Positions 47,651 through 60,928 are shown, counted from the stretch's first letter. The stretch is 64,000 nt of DNA from Cryptococcus deneoformans JEC21 (GCF_000091045.1 NC_006670.1:655001-719000), one strand, 5' to 3'. Program-made: numbers and translations. Notes: generated by a model from the letters alone, not told the origin.

Positions 47651-47886
47651 ATGCAGGGAAGACTTCCTCAAATGGTGAGTCCATTGGAATGTTCCATTTC
47701 CTTGTCATGCTAATTTCTCGCAGCAACCCACGGTCGTCCTCCTGCGCGGTATGTCCAGCTTTTTCTGCATCACCGCGCGTCTTCGCCTGCTCTCCGATTA
47801 TGATCTTGTGAACGGCAGCTGACAGTCTTCGCTCTTCTTCAATAGAGGGCACTGATACCTCCCAGGGTACCCCACAACTTCTCTCT

Positions 47887-47936
<50 letters not shown>

Positions 47937-47967
47937 ACCGCGAGGAATGGACAAGCTCATCGTAGAC

Positions 47968-47998
<31 letters not shown>

Positions 47999-48107
47999 GT
48001 GCTATAGCATTTCTACTAGTCTCGTTTACTAAGGCTGACTGAACTTTCCAGATGACGGTGCAACTATTTTGAAGCTTTTGGATGTTGTCCATCCCGCGGC
48101 GAGGACA

Positions 48108-48142
<35 letters not shown>

Positions 48143-48211
48143 GGGAGACGGTACCACAAGTGTTACCCTACTGTGAGGCTTTCGCTACGTACATTGCATA
48201 ACTTTACTGAT

Positions 48212-48245
<34 letters not shown>

Positions 48246-48533
48246 ACGACCTTTCATCGAGGAAGGAGTCTCTCCTCATGTGATCATTAAAGGACTTCGA
48301 GAGGCTAAAACTTTGGTATGTCCGAGTCAGATGCAATATTCTTTTTGCGTACTGACATCTAACATAGGCTATACAAAAGATCAACGAGATTGCTGTGACA
48401 ATAGACAAATCTGACCCGGCGTACGTCCCGATCGGCTCGTTCAACTTTTCCGACTAACGAAACTTTTAGTGAATTCCGCGACCTTCTCATGCAATGTGCG
48501 GCTACTTCTATGTCTTCCAAACTCATCCACTCC

Positions 48534-48583
<50 letters not shown>

Positions 48584-49046
48584 TCAAAATGATCTCGACG
48601 AGTCTCTTATCGGTATCAAAAAGGTTCCTGGTGGCGGTATGCAAGATTCCAAACTCATCAAGGGTGTCGCTTTCAAAAAGACGTTTTCTTACGCTGGTTT
48701 CGAACAACAGCCCAAGAGTTTCAAGGACCCCAAAGTTCTTTGTCTGAATGTAGAGCTTGAGCTCAAAGCCGAGAAGGACAACGCTGAAGTACGAGTGAAT
48801 GAAGTCTCTGAGTATCAGGCTATTGTCGATGCCGAGTGGAGCATCATTTTCCGCAAACTCGAAGCTATCGTCGCTACGGGGGCCAAGGTCGTACTCTCCA
48901 AGCTTCCTATCGGAGACTTGGCCACTCAGTACTTTGCCGACCGTGACATTTTCTGTGCCGGTCGAGTTGCGGATGGTGATCTCAAGCGTGTCGTCCAGGC
49001 CGTCGGTGGATCCATCCAGTCTACATGCTCTGATATTGAACCTCAT

Positions 49047-49077
<31 letters not shown>

Positions 49078-49114
49078 AACAGATTGGTGGTGAAAGGTTC
49101 AACTTGTTCGAAGG

Positions 49115-49174
<60 letters not shown>

Positions 49175-49202
49175 TGAAGTGGAAAGAAGTCTGCATGACT
49201 CT

Positions 49203-49238
<36 letters not shown>

Positions 49239-49422
49239 GTCGTGGCCGGTGGTGGTGCTTGCGAGGTAAGCAATATTTTCACACATGTCAGTTTAAGCTC
49301 TAATTTGGTGCGTTCAGATGGAGACATCAAAATATCTTCGAGCTCATTCTCGAACCATCATGGGTAAAGCCCAGCTAATCGTGGGTGCTGTCGCCAAGGC
49401 CCTGGAAATCATCCCTCGCCAA

Positions 49423-49469
<47 letters not shown>

Positions 49470-49470
49470 T

Positions 49471-49501
<31 letters not shown>

Positions 49502-49650
49502 CCGGTATCGACGTCGATGGTGAGGGTGTGCAGGATAACATGAAGAGTTTTGTATGGGAACCTGCTTTGGTCAAAACAAATGCCTTGAGTAGTGCAATCG
49601 ATGCGGCTTGCTTGATACTGAGTGTCGATGAGACGGTTAGAAACCCCCAG

Positions 49651-49682
<32 letters not shown>

Positions 49683-49740
49683 GAGAGGAGCTGCCCAGCA
49701 GGCAATGAGGGGCAGGGGTAGGGGTATGCCTCGAAGATAA
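47651..49740 (+). CDS. CCT7: T-complex chaperonin subunit eta
   Basis: One of eight subunits of the cytosolic CCT/TRiC ring that folds actin, tubulin and WD40 proteins. Exons 47651-47674, 47724-47748, 47819-47992, 48052-48172, 48222-48315, 48368-48420, 48470-49265 and 49318-49740 join to 569 residues. ATP-site motifs are [48 protein letters not shown] and [12 protein letters not shown]. Eta-type features are the apical [20 protein letters not shown] and the end [10 protein letters not shown]. Length and motif spacing fit the family, and all catalytic residues appear intact. Confidence 0.95.
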
Positions 49741-50041
49741 ATGTAGAGTCGCGACAGTAGAGACAACTAGCAGTGTTGATGCATACAGGTCATACGATAA
49801 TCACAACCGTTTTATCCTTGTAATATTGGGTTTTAGCCTTGTGGCTCGTGATGACTTCAGGTCCTTTGACATGTACATGCATTCCGTTTTTTAACGATTA
49901 ATAAAATATAGACAGCTGCGTTGGACGTCGACATGCTAGGCGGTGAAGGAAAAGAACTAACGAACGCATGAATGAATGAAAAGAATCTTGAATATTTACC
50001 ATGTACATAAACTGATGGACGATCCTTTATCATCTCGGATC
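49741..50041. terminator. Convergent 3' region, CCT7 and unknown gene
   Basis: About 300 bp lie between two converging stop codons. An AATAAAATATAG stretch at about 49900 could serve as a polyadenylation signal for the plus-strand transcript. No other gene was seen. Confidence 0.35.
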
Positions 50042-50192
50042 TCAAAGTACCACCGAAGTCTCGATCGGTCTGACGCTGTCATTATCACCAGCCATCTTTT
50101 TGTCAGTTTTGTCGGTAGGGTTTGCAAATGGACTGCCAGTGGAATGAGGGGTGACAGCTTCGTTCTCATCTTCCGTTGGTGACTCGGTAACG

Positions 50193-50230
<38 letters not shown>

Positions 50231-51616
50231 CGCCGATCGATCACCTCGTCCCTTTTCGTTCGAGGAATCTTTTACGATCTGGGTAAGCTCTTCCAGAGTA
50301 ACAATGGTCGCGCCATCCCTTAAGAGGATCATTTCAGCCTTGGTTCGCAGGCCATTACGGTGATCATTTTCATCATCAGGCGCAGGGAGGTCCCAAAGGC
50401 GAGCATGGCGTGCGTCTCCGAGAGAGCCGAAGCCAACATCAGAAAGCCAATCGCGAACCCTTATGTCAAGTTCAAGCTTCTCAGGTAGAGATTGAAGATC
50501 GGGAATGACAGCAGCCGGAATCGAAGTGAAGGAGACGGCAGCTGGAAGATCGACAAGAAAATGACGGGTGGCAGAAGGGAAAGACGAGCTAATGGCTTTG
50601 ATGAAGTGGGTAATGATGGAAATAACACAAGCGGCCGTGTAGCGACCTGTTTCCTTTGTCAGTGGAGAATTGTAAAGTGACACATGAATTTAGCTCACCG
50701 TCAAGCCTCCACTTGAGCTCTTGCACAGACCACTTTCCGAATGCATATTCGAACCTCGGTTTCAAAGTATATTCCGCTTGCCTCTTCCTTTCCTCTCTCC
50801 CTTTGAGCCGATCCTCGTCAACTGTTTTTGGTTTGATGGTGCTCAGTGCAGAAAGACCAGATACAAAAGGAGCTGGGTGATGCTTAGATGAGGCGTCCTG
50901 GAGACCAAAGGTTGTACGGGCCGGACCAGGGGACGGGCATGGTGTAGCTGCAGGGGTGAGTGCGAAGGGGGTGGGCGCAGTCAGATTTGGACAGGGGAAC
51001 CCGCCTGCGATGGTGTGTGCAATGTGTGATCAGCGAGACCGATCAATGTGGGCGGCGAAAGGGACAGCTAGGCCCAAAGGAGGGGGGGAACGAAAGATGA
51101 AACATCATGACTCACCTTGAATGACAAGTTTTCTCAAAGTTCCCGCGGCAGACCACTTTTCACCGGCGGCAATTACAGCTGGGTGGACAAGGTGAGTGGC
51201 AAAGCTGAGCTGCTCCGAAGGATCTTCCGTGGCGTTGAGCCTAGACAGGAAGTAATTAGATACCGGGTATCCAGATCTATGGGAGGACGCTTGACTTACC
51301 ACCTCACTTCAACCGGGTTGATCGCAAGCAGGACCTCAGCCAAGGCATCCATGCGTAGATCATCCTCCTGAACGTACTCTCCGCCTCTGAAAGTGAGGAT
51401 ACAGACGTTGGGGAGGTGGATGGGGGTGTCTGCTTGCAGGTTGGGGTCCACGGTTTCCACCTGGTGGTCTGCGACGAAGCGGAGATCTATTTCCAGATGC
51501 TGTATGGCTGCGCCCTGGGTGGAGGGAAGTCGAAAGAGGCCGTCGGGCTGGTTGAAGAAGGTGGCCCAGTGGGACAGAGAGCGGATTCTGGCATAGGTGG
51601 GGGCGGGGGAAGACAT
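50042..51616 (-). CDS. Unknown conserved-looking protein
   Basis: Exons (descending) 51616-51300, 51240-51116, 51004-50699 and 50646-50042 join to 450 residues. The first 145 residues look like a compact alpha/beta domain (HWATFFNQPDGLFRLPS, IQHLEIDLRFVADHQVE, VCILTFRGGEYVQEDDLRMDALAEVLLAINPVEVRW). A Pro/Ser-rich segment follows, then a helical part (LKGREERKRQAEYTLKPRFEYAFGKWSVQELKWRLDG) and a second folded region (AACVISIITHFIKAISSSFP). The last 80 residues are acidic, Ser/Thr-rich and likely disordered. No signal peptide or membrane span is certain. I do not recognise the family. It is divergent from the MFS gene with 439 bp between. Confidence 0.7.
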
Positions 51617-52055
51617 GTTGTGCTAGAGAGAGAGCGCCACGCCCTTCTCCCCCCCCTTATATACGCCAAGGAAGATCCCCCCATGAGGCCAGTGAAAAGG
51701 GGCCCTTTAGCGTCTCCTTTCTCCACCGTCAGGCACAGGCCCACGACGAAGAGAGTCGCCAGTCTCCACCAGCTGGTCACGTGATATCTACTTCAAAGGA
51801 TCGTCCTCCGGCAGCCGGCAAGGGAATTGTGTGTGCATGATTCCAAACACAAAAAGACACTCCCCTATCCCCTTCGTCCCTCCCCCTCTCCGCTCATGCC
51901 GCGGCCCGAGGGCCAAAGTCCCCCATGCTTCTCCACAAGCCATCATGGATATCATCCACCGTTTTTTCATGTTCTTTGGAACTGTCCATCGCACTAATAA
52001 GGATAAGGGCTCTCACGGCCTGGCGCTAAAGAAGCAGCCAGCGTAACACTTCATC
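51617..52055. promoter_or_regulatory. Divergent upstream region of unknown gene and MFS exporter
   Basis: The 439 bp between outward-reading starts include a C-rich run (CTTCTCCCCCCCCTTATATACGCC, about 51639-51662) with a TATATA core close to the minus-strand start. Strong promoter elements for the MFS gene were not recognised. Confidence 0.45.
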
Positions 52056-54245
52056 ATGGCTTCAGTCGATCCTGCAGAACCTTCAACCCTCGAAATAGGC
52101 AGCCGGCAGCCCTCTCCGCCCATCATGAAAGAATCTTGCGACAAAGTGGCTAGCTTGACAAGCGAAACCAGTACGAAGGATAAGAACACTCTGCAATTGC
52201 AAGATACCCGTAGCGGACACATCCTGTCAGACCTATCGACTTTTCGAAAGACGGTGTTACTGCTTACTTTTGCCCTTGCAAACTTTATCGACGTCTGCAA
52301 CGTTTCTGGTGTGGCCATTGCGGCGGCCCAAATATCTTGGGACATCGGACTTGAAACCTCCCAGGTTGTTTGGGTACGTCCTAAACTTTTGATACTCAAA
52401 TCTGTGTAGAGAAAGCCAGACATGAGACTCACGTTTGGGCTCAATGATGGTAGATCATTACATCATATTCTCTATGCTTCTCCGCTTTTCTCCTTTTCTC
52501 GGGCCGCTTATCTGATTTGTTTCCTGCCGGTCTCATCTTTGAGAGTGGTTTATTTGTGTTGGGCGTTCTGAGCCTTGCCACTTCCTTCGTGACGTCCAAC
52601 AAGTAAGCCAGACTTTCATTTGATACTCTACATTGTCATTAAAATTTCAGTCAGGTATGCTTTTCTCATTCTACGAGGGCTAGGCGGCATTGCTGGGTCT
52701 ATGGGTGAGTGTCCTTACCGTCGTAGGACAAGTCCTCTGCAATGATCTTGAACGCTTGACCCGTACCAGCTGTTCCGTCGAGCTAGTACGTTTCTCCATC
52801 CCTCATGACAGTCCATCTTTCTCATACACTTTGATACCAGCCACCTAACGGTCCACATGTATCCTGAATCGACTGAACAAGCGGCCAAATTGGCCCTATT
52901 AGGTCTCGCAGGCGGCCTTGGCAACGTCTTTGGCTTGTCAGTAAAACTTGTAATATCTCACAGAACCAAATTGTCCCCTCTGATGAATTTTGTATCTTAG
53001 AGTGCTTGCTGGTCTTTGCATGAAAGCCTCATACCACTGGTTCTTCAGAGTTATCGCCATTTTGTGCATACTCTCCACAGCTGTCACCATAATCATTCTT
53101 CCCCACACAGGTTCATTCTCTGTCTCAGATGGTGGAATGCAGCGTTGGAAACGCATGGACGTCCCTGGCGTTGTGTTGATAATGGGATCGTTGATTTGCT
53201 TCATGCTGTCTCTCACCCAGGGACCTATAGATGGATGGCGATCAGCAAGTTTCATAGCGCCATTCGTCCTCTCATTGCCCTTGGGAATTGGTTTTTTCGT
53301 GTGGGGTAAGACCATTTGTATTTAAATGGCATTTAAAGAGCATGGACTGAAACTCAAAACAGAGGCCAACATTCCTGCACGTACTGCCATCCTACCCAGC
53401 ACCGTCTGGAACATTACCAATTCAGTGATTGCTTCACTCGTTGTGTTGGTTCCTATGGGCTTCTGGGGCACTTCTCAGTTACTTTTCGCTACTTACTGGC
53501 AAACTACTTTCAACTGGGCCCCACGTACGTAGACCTTGTTCCAACAGAGTATATGTGTTGATCGGCTAGCTTGATTGCTTCATCAAGTTCATGTTGCGGC
53601 CGCAATGTTGCCCCAAGGCCTTACGACTCTTGCAGTCGGCATCTTAAGCCAATTCATCCCAGCTATCATCACGAAACCTAGATATGGTATTCCTATTGGT
53701 GCAATTCGTGAGTCCAGCACTATTCATTGTCCCTCCTCATTTTTTCGGCTCTGACGAGTCCCAAAGTCGTCGTCGCTGCTGAAGTCTTACAAATTAAATC
53801 CAATGGAGGAGGACACGGTAAAGACTACTGGCGCTTTCTTTTTCCGGCTTTCGTCATCGGCAGCGCAGGGAGTATGATACTCACGTTTGCAAGTAGTGTG
53901 AATTTTGTGCAAATGTGTCCTCCAGAGATGGCCGGGGTCGCCGGTGCATGGACTAGCGTCTTGGTATGTTCCATGTTTCAAATGAATTACATGAACCAGT
54001 ACTCATAGAGGGTCAAGTTTGAGATAGGAGGTGCGATCACACTCGCTGTACAGGCAGGTATGGAAAAACCTGATCCTTTCACATTTATGGATATTGGTGC
54101 CAAAGTGTATTATTTTATCATCGGCTGGACGGTGGTGCTATCGGGGATTTATGTGGCATTTTACAAGCAGCCTAAAGCCTTAGCTGTTGAGCATGAGGAG
54201 ACGAGGACGCGAATCATGCAAACCAAAGGGGACATGAGGGTCTAA
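52056..54245 (+). CDS. MFS drug:H+ exporter, Atr1-like
   Basis: Exons 52056-52373, 52454-52602, 52655-52704, 52770-52785, 52841-52936, 53001-53305, 53339-53524, 53588-53707, 53767-53963 and 54018-54245 join to 554 residues. An acidic, Ser-rich start leads to a 14-helix (DHA2) layout: FALANFIDVCNVSGVAIAA, SGRLSDLF (loop motif after helix 2), LRGLGGIAGSMAVPSS (motif C-like), and helices through FIIGWTVVLSGIYVAF. Relatives such as yeast Atr1 export aminotriazole, boron or other small toxicants; the real substrate is unknown. The second acceptor of exon 8 (53587) and that of exon 9 (53766) were set by frame. Its partners are divergent and convergent neighbours of unrelated function. Confidence 0.82.
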
Positions 54246-54581
54246 TAACAGTTCATCATGGATAGATAGTTATGTCATCAATTAGAAAGCTTGAAACGCT
54301 AGCCGATCGATGTTCACAATCAGTGATAGTTCAACTGACTTGCACAGGGTTACCAGGCAATTACGCGTGTTTTCATTGTCAAATATAAAGCCCAACAAAG
54401 ATAACGACTGCCGTTATCTGGTAATAAAAATTGCCCTTTTTACTTTCTTTTATTTTCAAAAATTAACAAACTAACAATGATATAATACTAATCTTACAAC
54501 TTTGTGGATAGATACCGTAATAAATGAAGTAAAGATAACGTCTGACTTTCGTGGCAATTACATCGCGTTCGATAAGAGTAG
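54246..54581. terminator. Convergent 3' region, MFS exporter and Zn2Cys6 gene
   Basis: The 336 bp between converging stop codons are AT-rich (CTTTTTACTTTCTTTTATTTTC, 54435-54456), suiting polyadenylation and efficient release on both strands. No gene was seen. Confidence 0.35.
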
Positions 54582-57500
54582 CTATGACCAAGCCATATCG
54601 GGGGACGAGGTTTCCTTTGTATCATCCATTCTAATACCAAACATTGACGCCCAAAACTGATCATTCCAATCAGTTTATTGGCTCCGCAGTGGCAAAAAAG
54701 CACAACTTACCCTGGAAAGCGCCAGAGGACTTGGTCCATTAAAATCTCCTGAAAGAGATGTTGAAAGTGATCCAGCTTGTTCAGGGTGTTGCGAATACAA
54801 TGGGGCCTCTCCATTCTTTGACATTCCTAAACTCTCTGAATGATAGGGTATCCCTCCCGGTCCATGAAACATGCCTGCACCGTCAACCCCAAGAGGCAAG
54901 GGAGAGTTTGTGGCCTGGATGGGGTTGTTAAGGGTCGGCGCATCATGAGCTTGGCTAGCCAATTGATAATTAGACTCTGATGCTGGTCTCGAGAACGTCT
55001 GGCTGTTGCCGAAGGTCGGTGAATTATTAGTCCCATATGACGGTGCAGGGGCGTGTCGAGGGATGTCGCTGCGCTGGGTGCTACAGGAATGTAAGCCGGT
55101 GTCTATCAATGGCGTTTCAAGCCAAAGGCCATGTGGCTCACGTTACCAATTTTTCGAGCTGAATCAGGCCTTGACGCAAGTCATTTTGTACAGGGTGGGT
55201 ACTGCACCAAGTGGATAGCCTGTCCTCAAAAAGAGCAATTGCCCCTCGCAAGTCATCCTACACGGAGCAAAGGTCATTGACTGGTCATGGGGCCGACTGC
55301 CTGACTGATAACTCACGACACACTTAGCAGCCAGCGCAGTTCCTGGCTGCCGCAAAGCCAAAAATGCACAGACTGCACCGGCTTGAAAGGCCTATAGTAG
55401 TTGTTAATGTCGTTTTCATCACAACCAGCCTCCCGCTTACTCTGTAGGACATCGTCCAAAACATCCAAGAAAGAGGGGTATCGGCCATAGCCCGAAACGC
55501 TTTCAAAACCATGTGCGCAGATTGACTACAAAACTCAGTCGACTCTAGATACGCAGCGGGATCCAAGCGCAGATATGGACGATGAATCACCATACTGCAA
55601 GATAATAACTCAGCAACAGTGGAAAGGGGAGACTTGGAACACGCACATTAGCGTCCAGGTTTTGATACACAGGCCTAGAGTCTGGACCACTTGTTTCTTT
55701 GGCCGCGACTCTGATAGACTTTCGGCGGTGTCTTCTTTGTCGACCCTCATTCCCTTGGGAAGATGCCCATACCACTGTCGGATGTCTTCTGCTAATCTGA
55801 TCGCATGTCGATATGTATGGCGTTTTGGCCCTCCCCCATCCATCGAGCTGTGAGGGGGAGGAGAGAACCAGCCATACAATGCTGATCTGCTGAATTGTCG
55901 GTCCACATGAAATATTCCCTCAAGTAACTCAAATGAAGGAATAGTGAGCTGATAATAGGCAGTGTGGTATGTCTGATCCGTGGTTTCACTCGCGAGCACG
56001 TTAGACGGCGGAAGGAGTTGCCGAGCACTTCCTGGTGCATCAGAGAGGTTGTCATCAGATCGATCTTGTGGAAAATTTGTCGTATAGTAGGTGATGCTAC
56101 TGGGCCTACCGAAGAAGATAGCTAGCATGGTGTCAAACCCAGCAATCGACCACCTTAATAAGAGGGATAAGCTGAGCTTCCATGACAATAAAAGCAGACC
56201 CACCATAACCGTCTTCTGACTTCAGCATCTCTCATAGATATATTGGGATCCAAACTTAATGGATCTTTGTGAAGGCCAAGGGCGATAGCCTGTTTAATCA
56301 TGTTCCCACCGATAGCCCAAGCATCAGCCGCCCTTTCGCTGGCGAGCCTACACGTGACCGTCAGCAATGTTCAAGCAATGTCATGTATTAGAGATGAATT
56401 ACAGATAGACCTGTATGAGAAGCTAGACGACGATGGAGTCAACTGGCTTCGTTTCGGGAAGCATTGGGATTTTTCGCTTACCTGACACTGCAACACAGGA
56501 ACCGTGGGGTTTGCCATGAATGAACATAATCGAAGGGCATGGTAAGCAGCTGACACTATTTACTATGTTATTATGGACGTGAATCTTGAAGCAATCTTGA
56601 ACGTACAGTAAAGTTCACTTTGCAATCGACTCGAAGTTAAGTCCTTGAGATCTCTTGGAACTTCACCTTTACTTCTGGCATTCATTGCTACTTCTGGATC
56701 CGGGTGACCGAGAATCTCGGCAGCAGTAGCACGTAAAAGGGAGCCTGCGAGACATCTCAGAGCTTGTACATTTCGTATGCTAAGAGAAGAGAAAACAACC
56801 CACCTAAAGCGCACACCATGAGGAAAACAGCCAAAGATGAAAGTGGTGTATTCAATTTATCCTCTGTAGATTTCGCAAAGAACTTGGCATACTCTGATCT
56901 CACAGTAGGTCTGAAATTGTGTGTAAACGCTAGTCTTGAAACACAAACATGGATATGTACTAACAGATGAAAGGGACTGAAATAAGCCTGATAACCGTTT
57001 GTCCAAGCGTTCCACAGGCTTGACACGTACGTAAGCTGGATGAGGATAGAAATGACAGAGGACCAAAAAAAAATACTCACGTTTCCGACTGCTCTTGATC
57101 GGGTAAGAGCCCGATGATCTCAACACAGAAATTTTCGTGGCTCCATATAGTTGTGAAGGGGAAGGTCTTCCTCAAATTTGGAAATACCCCTGTGAAAGCC
57201 ACGTCTTCGGGCACGGAGAAAAGCTTTTCGTCTTCATTACTTGCAGCAAGTTCCCTGAGCTGATAAAACGGTCATTCAACAATGGTCAGCTTCCGTCGAC
57301 GGTAGAGCAAACTAAAAGACCCTACCTGACGTAGCATAGACTTCCCTGCGGAAGACCCCAAAAACACTGGTCTTCCGCCGCTATCATATACCATCTCTTC
57401 GTCAGGGAGCGAATGAGTGCTGTAAGGTTCTCCTCGGTAATCCTCATCTAGTCCTTCTTCGTTTTGCACATGTTGTGCGCCGTTTTGTGAAGAAACTTCG

Positions 57501-59141
57501 GATGCAATGTACCCCATCCCTGCAACATTCTCGGCAGCTTGAGCTTCGTCCATCTTAAAGCGAGCAAAGCGATCCACGATGACTCGTCTTTTTATTCCAC
57601 CATTATCGCTTATGGGGGAAGCTGCGTTAGCCCCCGATGCAGTTGATGTCGTGGGCGCTGGGTGGAGAGAAGTAGTTGCTGAAGCAGAAGAAACGTTGGC
57701 ATGTCTTGAGGGCGCTTTTTGACGTAGTTCGCGAACAACCTGCTCCAGTTCAGCCACTCGCCGGCGTAGGCGCTCGGACTCGGCAACTTCGGGATCATTC
57801 CTACGCAGTAATTAGTCAATAAGATCCTGACGGAAGTGCATTCTGCTGTAGAGCTTGAGTCTCACATATTCCGTTGCTCATCGATCTCATACACACAACT
57901 TCCCGTCTGCGGTAGAAGTCAGTTAATCAATACTTTCCAGAAGAGGCGGCTCATGCGCATACTAATCCTAGAGCGATGCATCTCCCACAAGGCCTTTTAC
58001 GATCACACTGATTCCGCGTGTCAATGAATTGGATTCTTCGAGCTAAAAAAATGCTGACCTTTCTTTTGTGATTATGACAAGGCACGCAGCTCCTGATAGT
58101 CCTATTCCTTTTTCTTTTCCTATGATCAATGTTTTCGTCAGGATTCTTGTTTTTCTCTATCGATTCAATGAGCTCGTCCCCGCCGTCCATGTGTGGATTC
58201 AGCTTTGATTGGAAATCCGGAGACCCTTTGCCTTGGAGATCTTTTTGCGACGATGATGTTGGCCTCGAAGCAGCTTGAGACATCTCGTCCCACGACAAAA
58301 GGGGCTCTTCTGACTGTTGCTTTACAGGCGCCATATTATCACCTCTGGCAGCAGAGCTCGCGCCGTCTAATTTCCCTGGTTGACTGCCAGGTTGATTCTC
58401 GTCTGTCGCCCGAGAACCAGTTATTAATCCTGAATCAGATAGGTTAGGAACATTTTGAGGGTACGCGATACTCGGCCCTCGAAAGGTGATGCCGGCAGCG
58501 TTTCGATCAGAAGAGGGCAATCGAGTATGCGGAACATGGCCATAGGCTTTGTTGAGAGACATAGACTCGTTACCGGAATTTTTGATGGAAGCTCTGGTAC
58601 CAATGGGCCCGCCCGGAGATTGGCTTGCTTGTGCATGACGAGGAATCATCTCCTGACTGATTGTAAAGTTCTCGGATGCCTCATGTAAGGATGGCATATT
58701 TTCCGATCTACCATCAACGGGTTGTATAAATTGAGTCGCATCGGGAGTGCTTTCAGATAAGACATTTCGAGATTGGTTCGGTCGTCCTTGAAGATAGGGT
58801 ATGCTTTGGGGATTACCTGGGAAAGAAGCGTTTGAGCTGTCATAACTTGCGGGTTGGCCGGAGAGGTGCATTGGATGGATATTATATGACGGTTGAAGAA
58901 CAGGTTGAGGGAAGAAGGTGGCTACAGGCGAAGGACCCCCTTGATAGTGATGGAGATGATACTTGTATTGAGCAGGCAATGAATGCGGGTCAAGAGCGGG
59001 TGGATGTTCGTTCCCCCCCCTGGCACGATCGTTCCTCCCATCAACGCCCTCTTCAGTAGGTCGACCGTCCAAACTACTGCTCGAAAATCCTCTTCGGTGA
59101 TTTTCCAAATTGGAGCCGGTTGGATAACTCTGATCGTTCAT
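54582..59141 (-). CDS. Zn2Cys6 fungal-specific transcription factor
   Basis: Seventeen exons (descending): 59141-58059, 58007-57963, 57906-57866, 57800-57326, 57259-57081, 57018-56965, 56910-56804, 56762-56607, 56555-56482, 56422-56403, 56347-56204, 56153-55647, 55594-55441, 55391-55317, 55257-55142, 55080-54711 and 54656-54582. They join to 1,224 residues. A long disordered N-terminus (350 residues) is followed by the binuclear cluster with Cys at 352, 355, 362, 368, 371 and 380. The intron between the second and third Cys is normal for this family. A short coiled coil (SERLRRRVAELEQVVRELRQK) and the fungal_trans regulatory domain follow (LLIQVYLLASERAADAWAIGGNMIKQAIALGLHKDP, RRRLWWSIAGFDTMLAIFFGRP). 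The target genes are unknown. Exon 10 is only 20 nt. Confidence 0.85.
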
Positions 59142-60928
59142 GTCCCAACGTGCGTCAGAATATTCCCCATGAAAAGATGCGGTGATGTCGTCAAAACAAG
59201 GACGAAATCACCTCGATCCGCTCAATGTTGTATCTCCTACGGAAACCTGTAAAGCTGACTGATGAGGAGAATGATCGGTGAAAGTCCAATATATTGAGGA
59301 GCAAGAGCGAAAGTATTGATGCTCGTAACTGAAGGAAAAAAGGTGGTATATCTGAACATGTATATTGGATTCAAAGTGCGGAGGGCGAATCAGTGCGTTA
59401 GCCATTAGCCATATTATTGTAGTTCGGAGTCATCTGAACTGACCTCTGCGTGGCGCTGTAGCTGAACACCGAACACCCTACTACGTACTCTTCTATCTGA
59501 GCAAATCGAAGGAATCCGTGCTGCTATGCTTGATAAACGCTATCCCTCTGGTGCAGAGTACGACCGAGTTTTGCTGGAGTTAAAGCGCCGTAATAAGTGT
59601 CACTGCTATTTGTGAGGTCCTTAATGCAGTAACAAAATAACGTGGTTGAGAAAAAAGGATGAGCGATGAGACGGACGATAATTGAGTTTGTAAATGGATA
59701 TTGTACTGACGACTTTTTGCAACAGCTTTGCGATTGCAGTGAATGGGGAGTTGCATGGCTCATGATTCACGAATAAATGGTGGTGGTGTAACTGTAAAGT
59801 ACTACTTATTATCCTTCCCTATTCTCCGCTGACTATATTATTATCCTCTCCCTCTTTTTCTACCCTGTATCTCGTTGTATCCTGCTCGACACTACTAGCT
59901 ACTCGTTTCTACTTTCTTTTCTTTTCTCTGTTCTTCTGTGATAGCCGGGTTTATGATGTGCATTGATGAGGTAATTTGCTTTTCCCTAGTTTCCCGCTGA
60001 CTCTTCTCATTCATCATTTCCTTCGTTTCTTCGCGTTCTTCGTCACTTGCTCGCTGCCGGCCCGAGATTCGAGATCTCCTCTCAAGCTTCAAGCCTCAAG
60101 GTGCTGAATCCACGCGGCTTCTCGGCGTGACTTGCAACGTATACGTACTCTGTACGGGTTTCTAATATGCACGAATAGACTTTTATTATAAATACTGTTA
60201 TGAATGTTAGTGCGTAATACTTGGCCCTGCGGCGCCCACCGCCACGCGTCATCTTCTTCTCCACGAGCGCCGCTCTTAGAATGAAGACCAACGAACGAAC
60301 GAACGAACGAACGAACGAACGAACGAACGAAAGATGAATGATCCACGATCTACCAAGATTTCCATGGACTAAGGCAATCGACTATTAATGCTGATGACAA
60401 AAACAAAAGACGACAGACGGAGAACAGATAGAAGAAACACATATTAAATAGGAGTCGACAGTACGTATATATAGAAGATAGGAAGAAAGCAAGACGTCTT
60501 CATTATTCAGCAGCCTTCTTCTGGCTTCTTTTAGAAGACTTCCTTCGGCTTTCCACTTTCATGGACTTTCGAGCTATATAATACACGCACATGACTACAT
60601 TACCACCGCAAGTCGGCACCCTTTATTAGGAATCATTGAACATCAAATGGTAGTGTTATTATTGTTCTTCTGCACTATTATTACAATGTATGTTATCAAT
60701 TAATCAGTGTACATGCCAATATTCTTCTGTTCCCGCGCTTCTTCACGCCCCCAATAATAGTAGCCCCTAATAAAAATATATTTAAGATAAATAGAGCTTA
60801 TCATTAGTTGATTATTTTGTTCAATTCTTCCATACTTTTTATCTCTTTCCAAACTATAACTCCCCGATCCCTTTCAAAACAGAACGTTGTATCATCACAA
60901 TAACTGTACGCGGTCAAAAAATCCGTAA
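59142..60928. promoter_or_regulatory. Long upstream region of the Zn2Cys6 gene
   Basis: At 1,787 bp this is the longest gene-free stretch in the window. Both flanking genes read leftward, so it should hold the Zn2Cys6 promoter and 5' leader next to 59141 and the NAB2 terminator next to 60928. Pyrimidine-rich tracts (about 59810-60080), an (AACG) microsatellite at about 60290-60331 and AT-rich blocks (60600-60860) are visible. Short open frames occur but none has support. Long leaders are common for fungal regulator genes. Confidence 0.4.
60290..60331. repeat. AACG tetranucleotide microsatellite
   Basis: About ten uninterrupted copies of AACG (42 bp) lie in the long upstream region of the Zn2Cys6 gene. 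Such repeats expand and contract easily and could alter expression or serve as a strain marker. Confidence 0.9.

Noticed and set aside
47302..47811. Plus-strand open frame over the VMA11-CCT7 promoter
   Set aside because: Lies across the first two CCT7 exons and their introns in another frame; low-complexity translation.
54827..55036. Alternative C-terminus of the Zn2Cys6 factor
   Set aside because: The frame chosen (55080-54711 joined to 54656-54582) gives a longer, Ser/Pro-rich end and a consistent splice phase.
60503..60562. Basic 19-residue minus-strand frame resembling a ribosomal-protein tail
   Set aside because: No upstream exon fits, and short Lys/Arg/Ser-rich frames arise easily in this CT-rich region.
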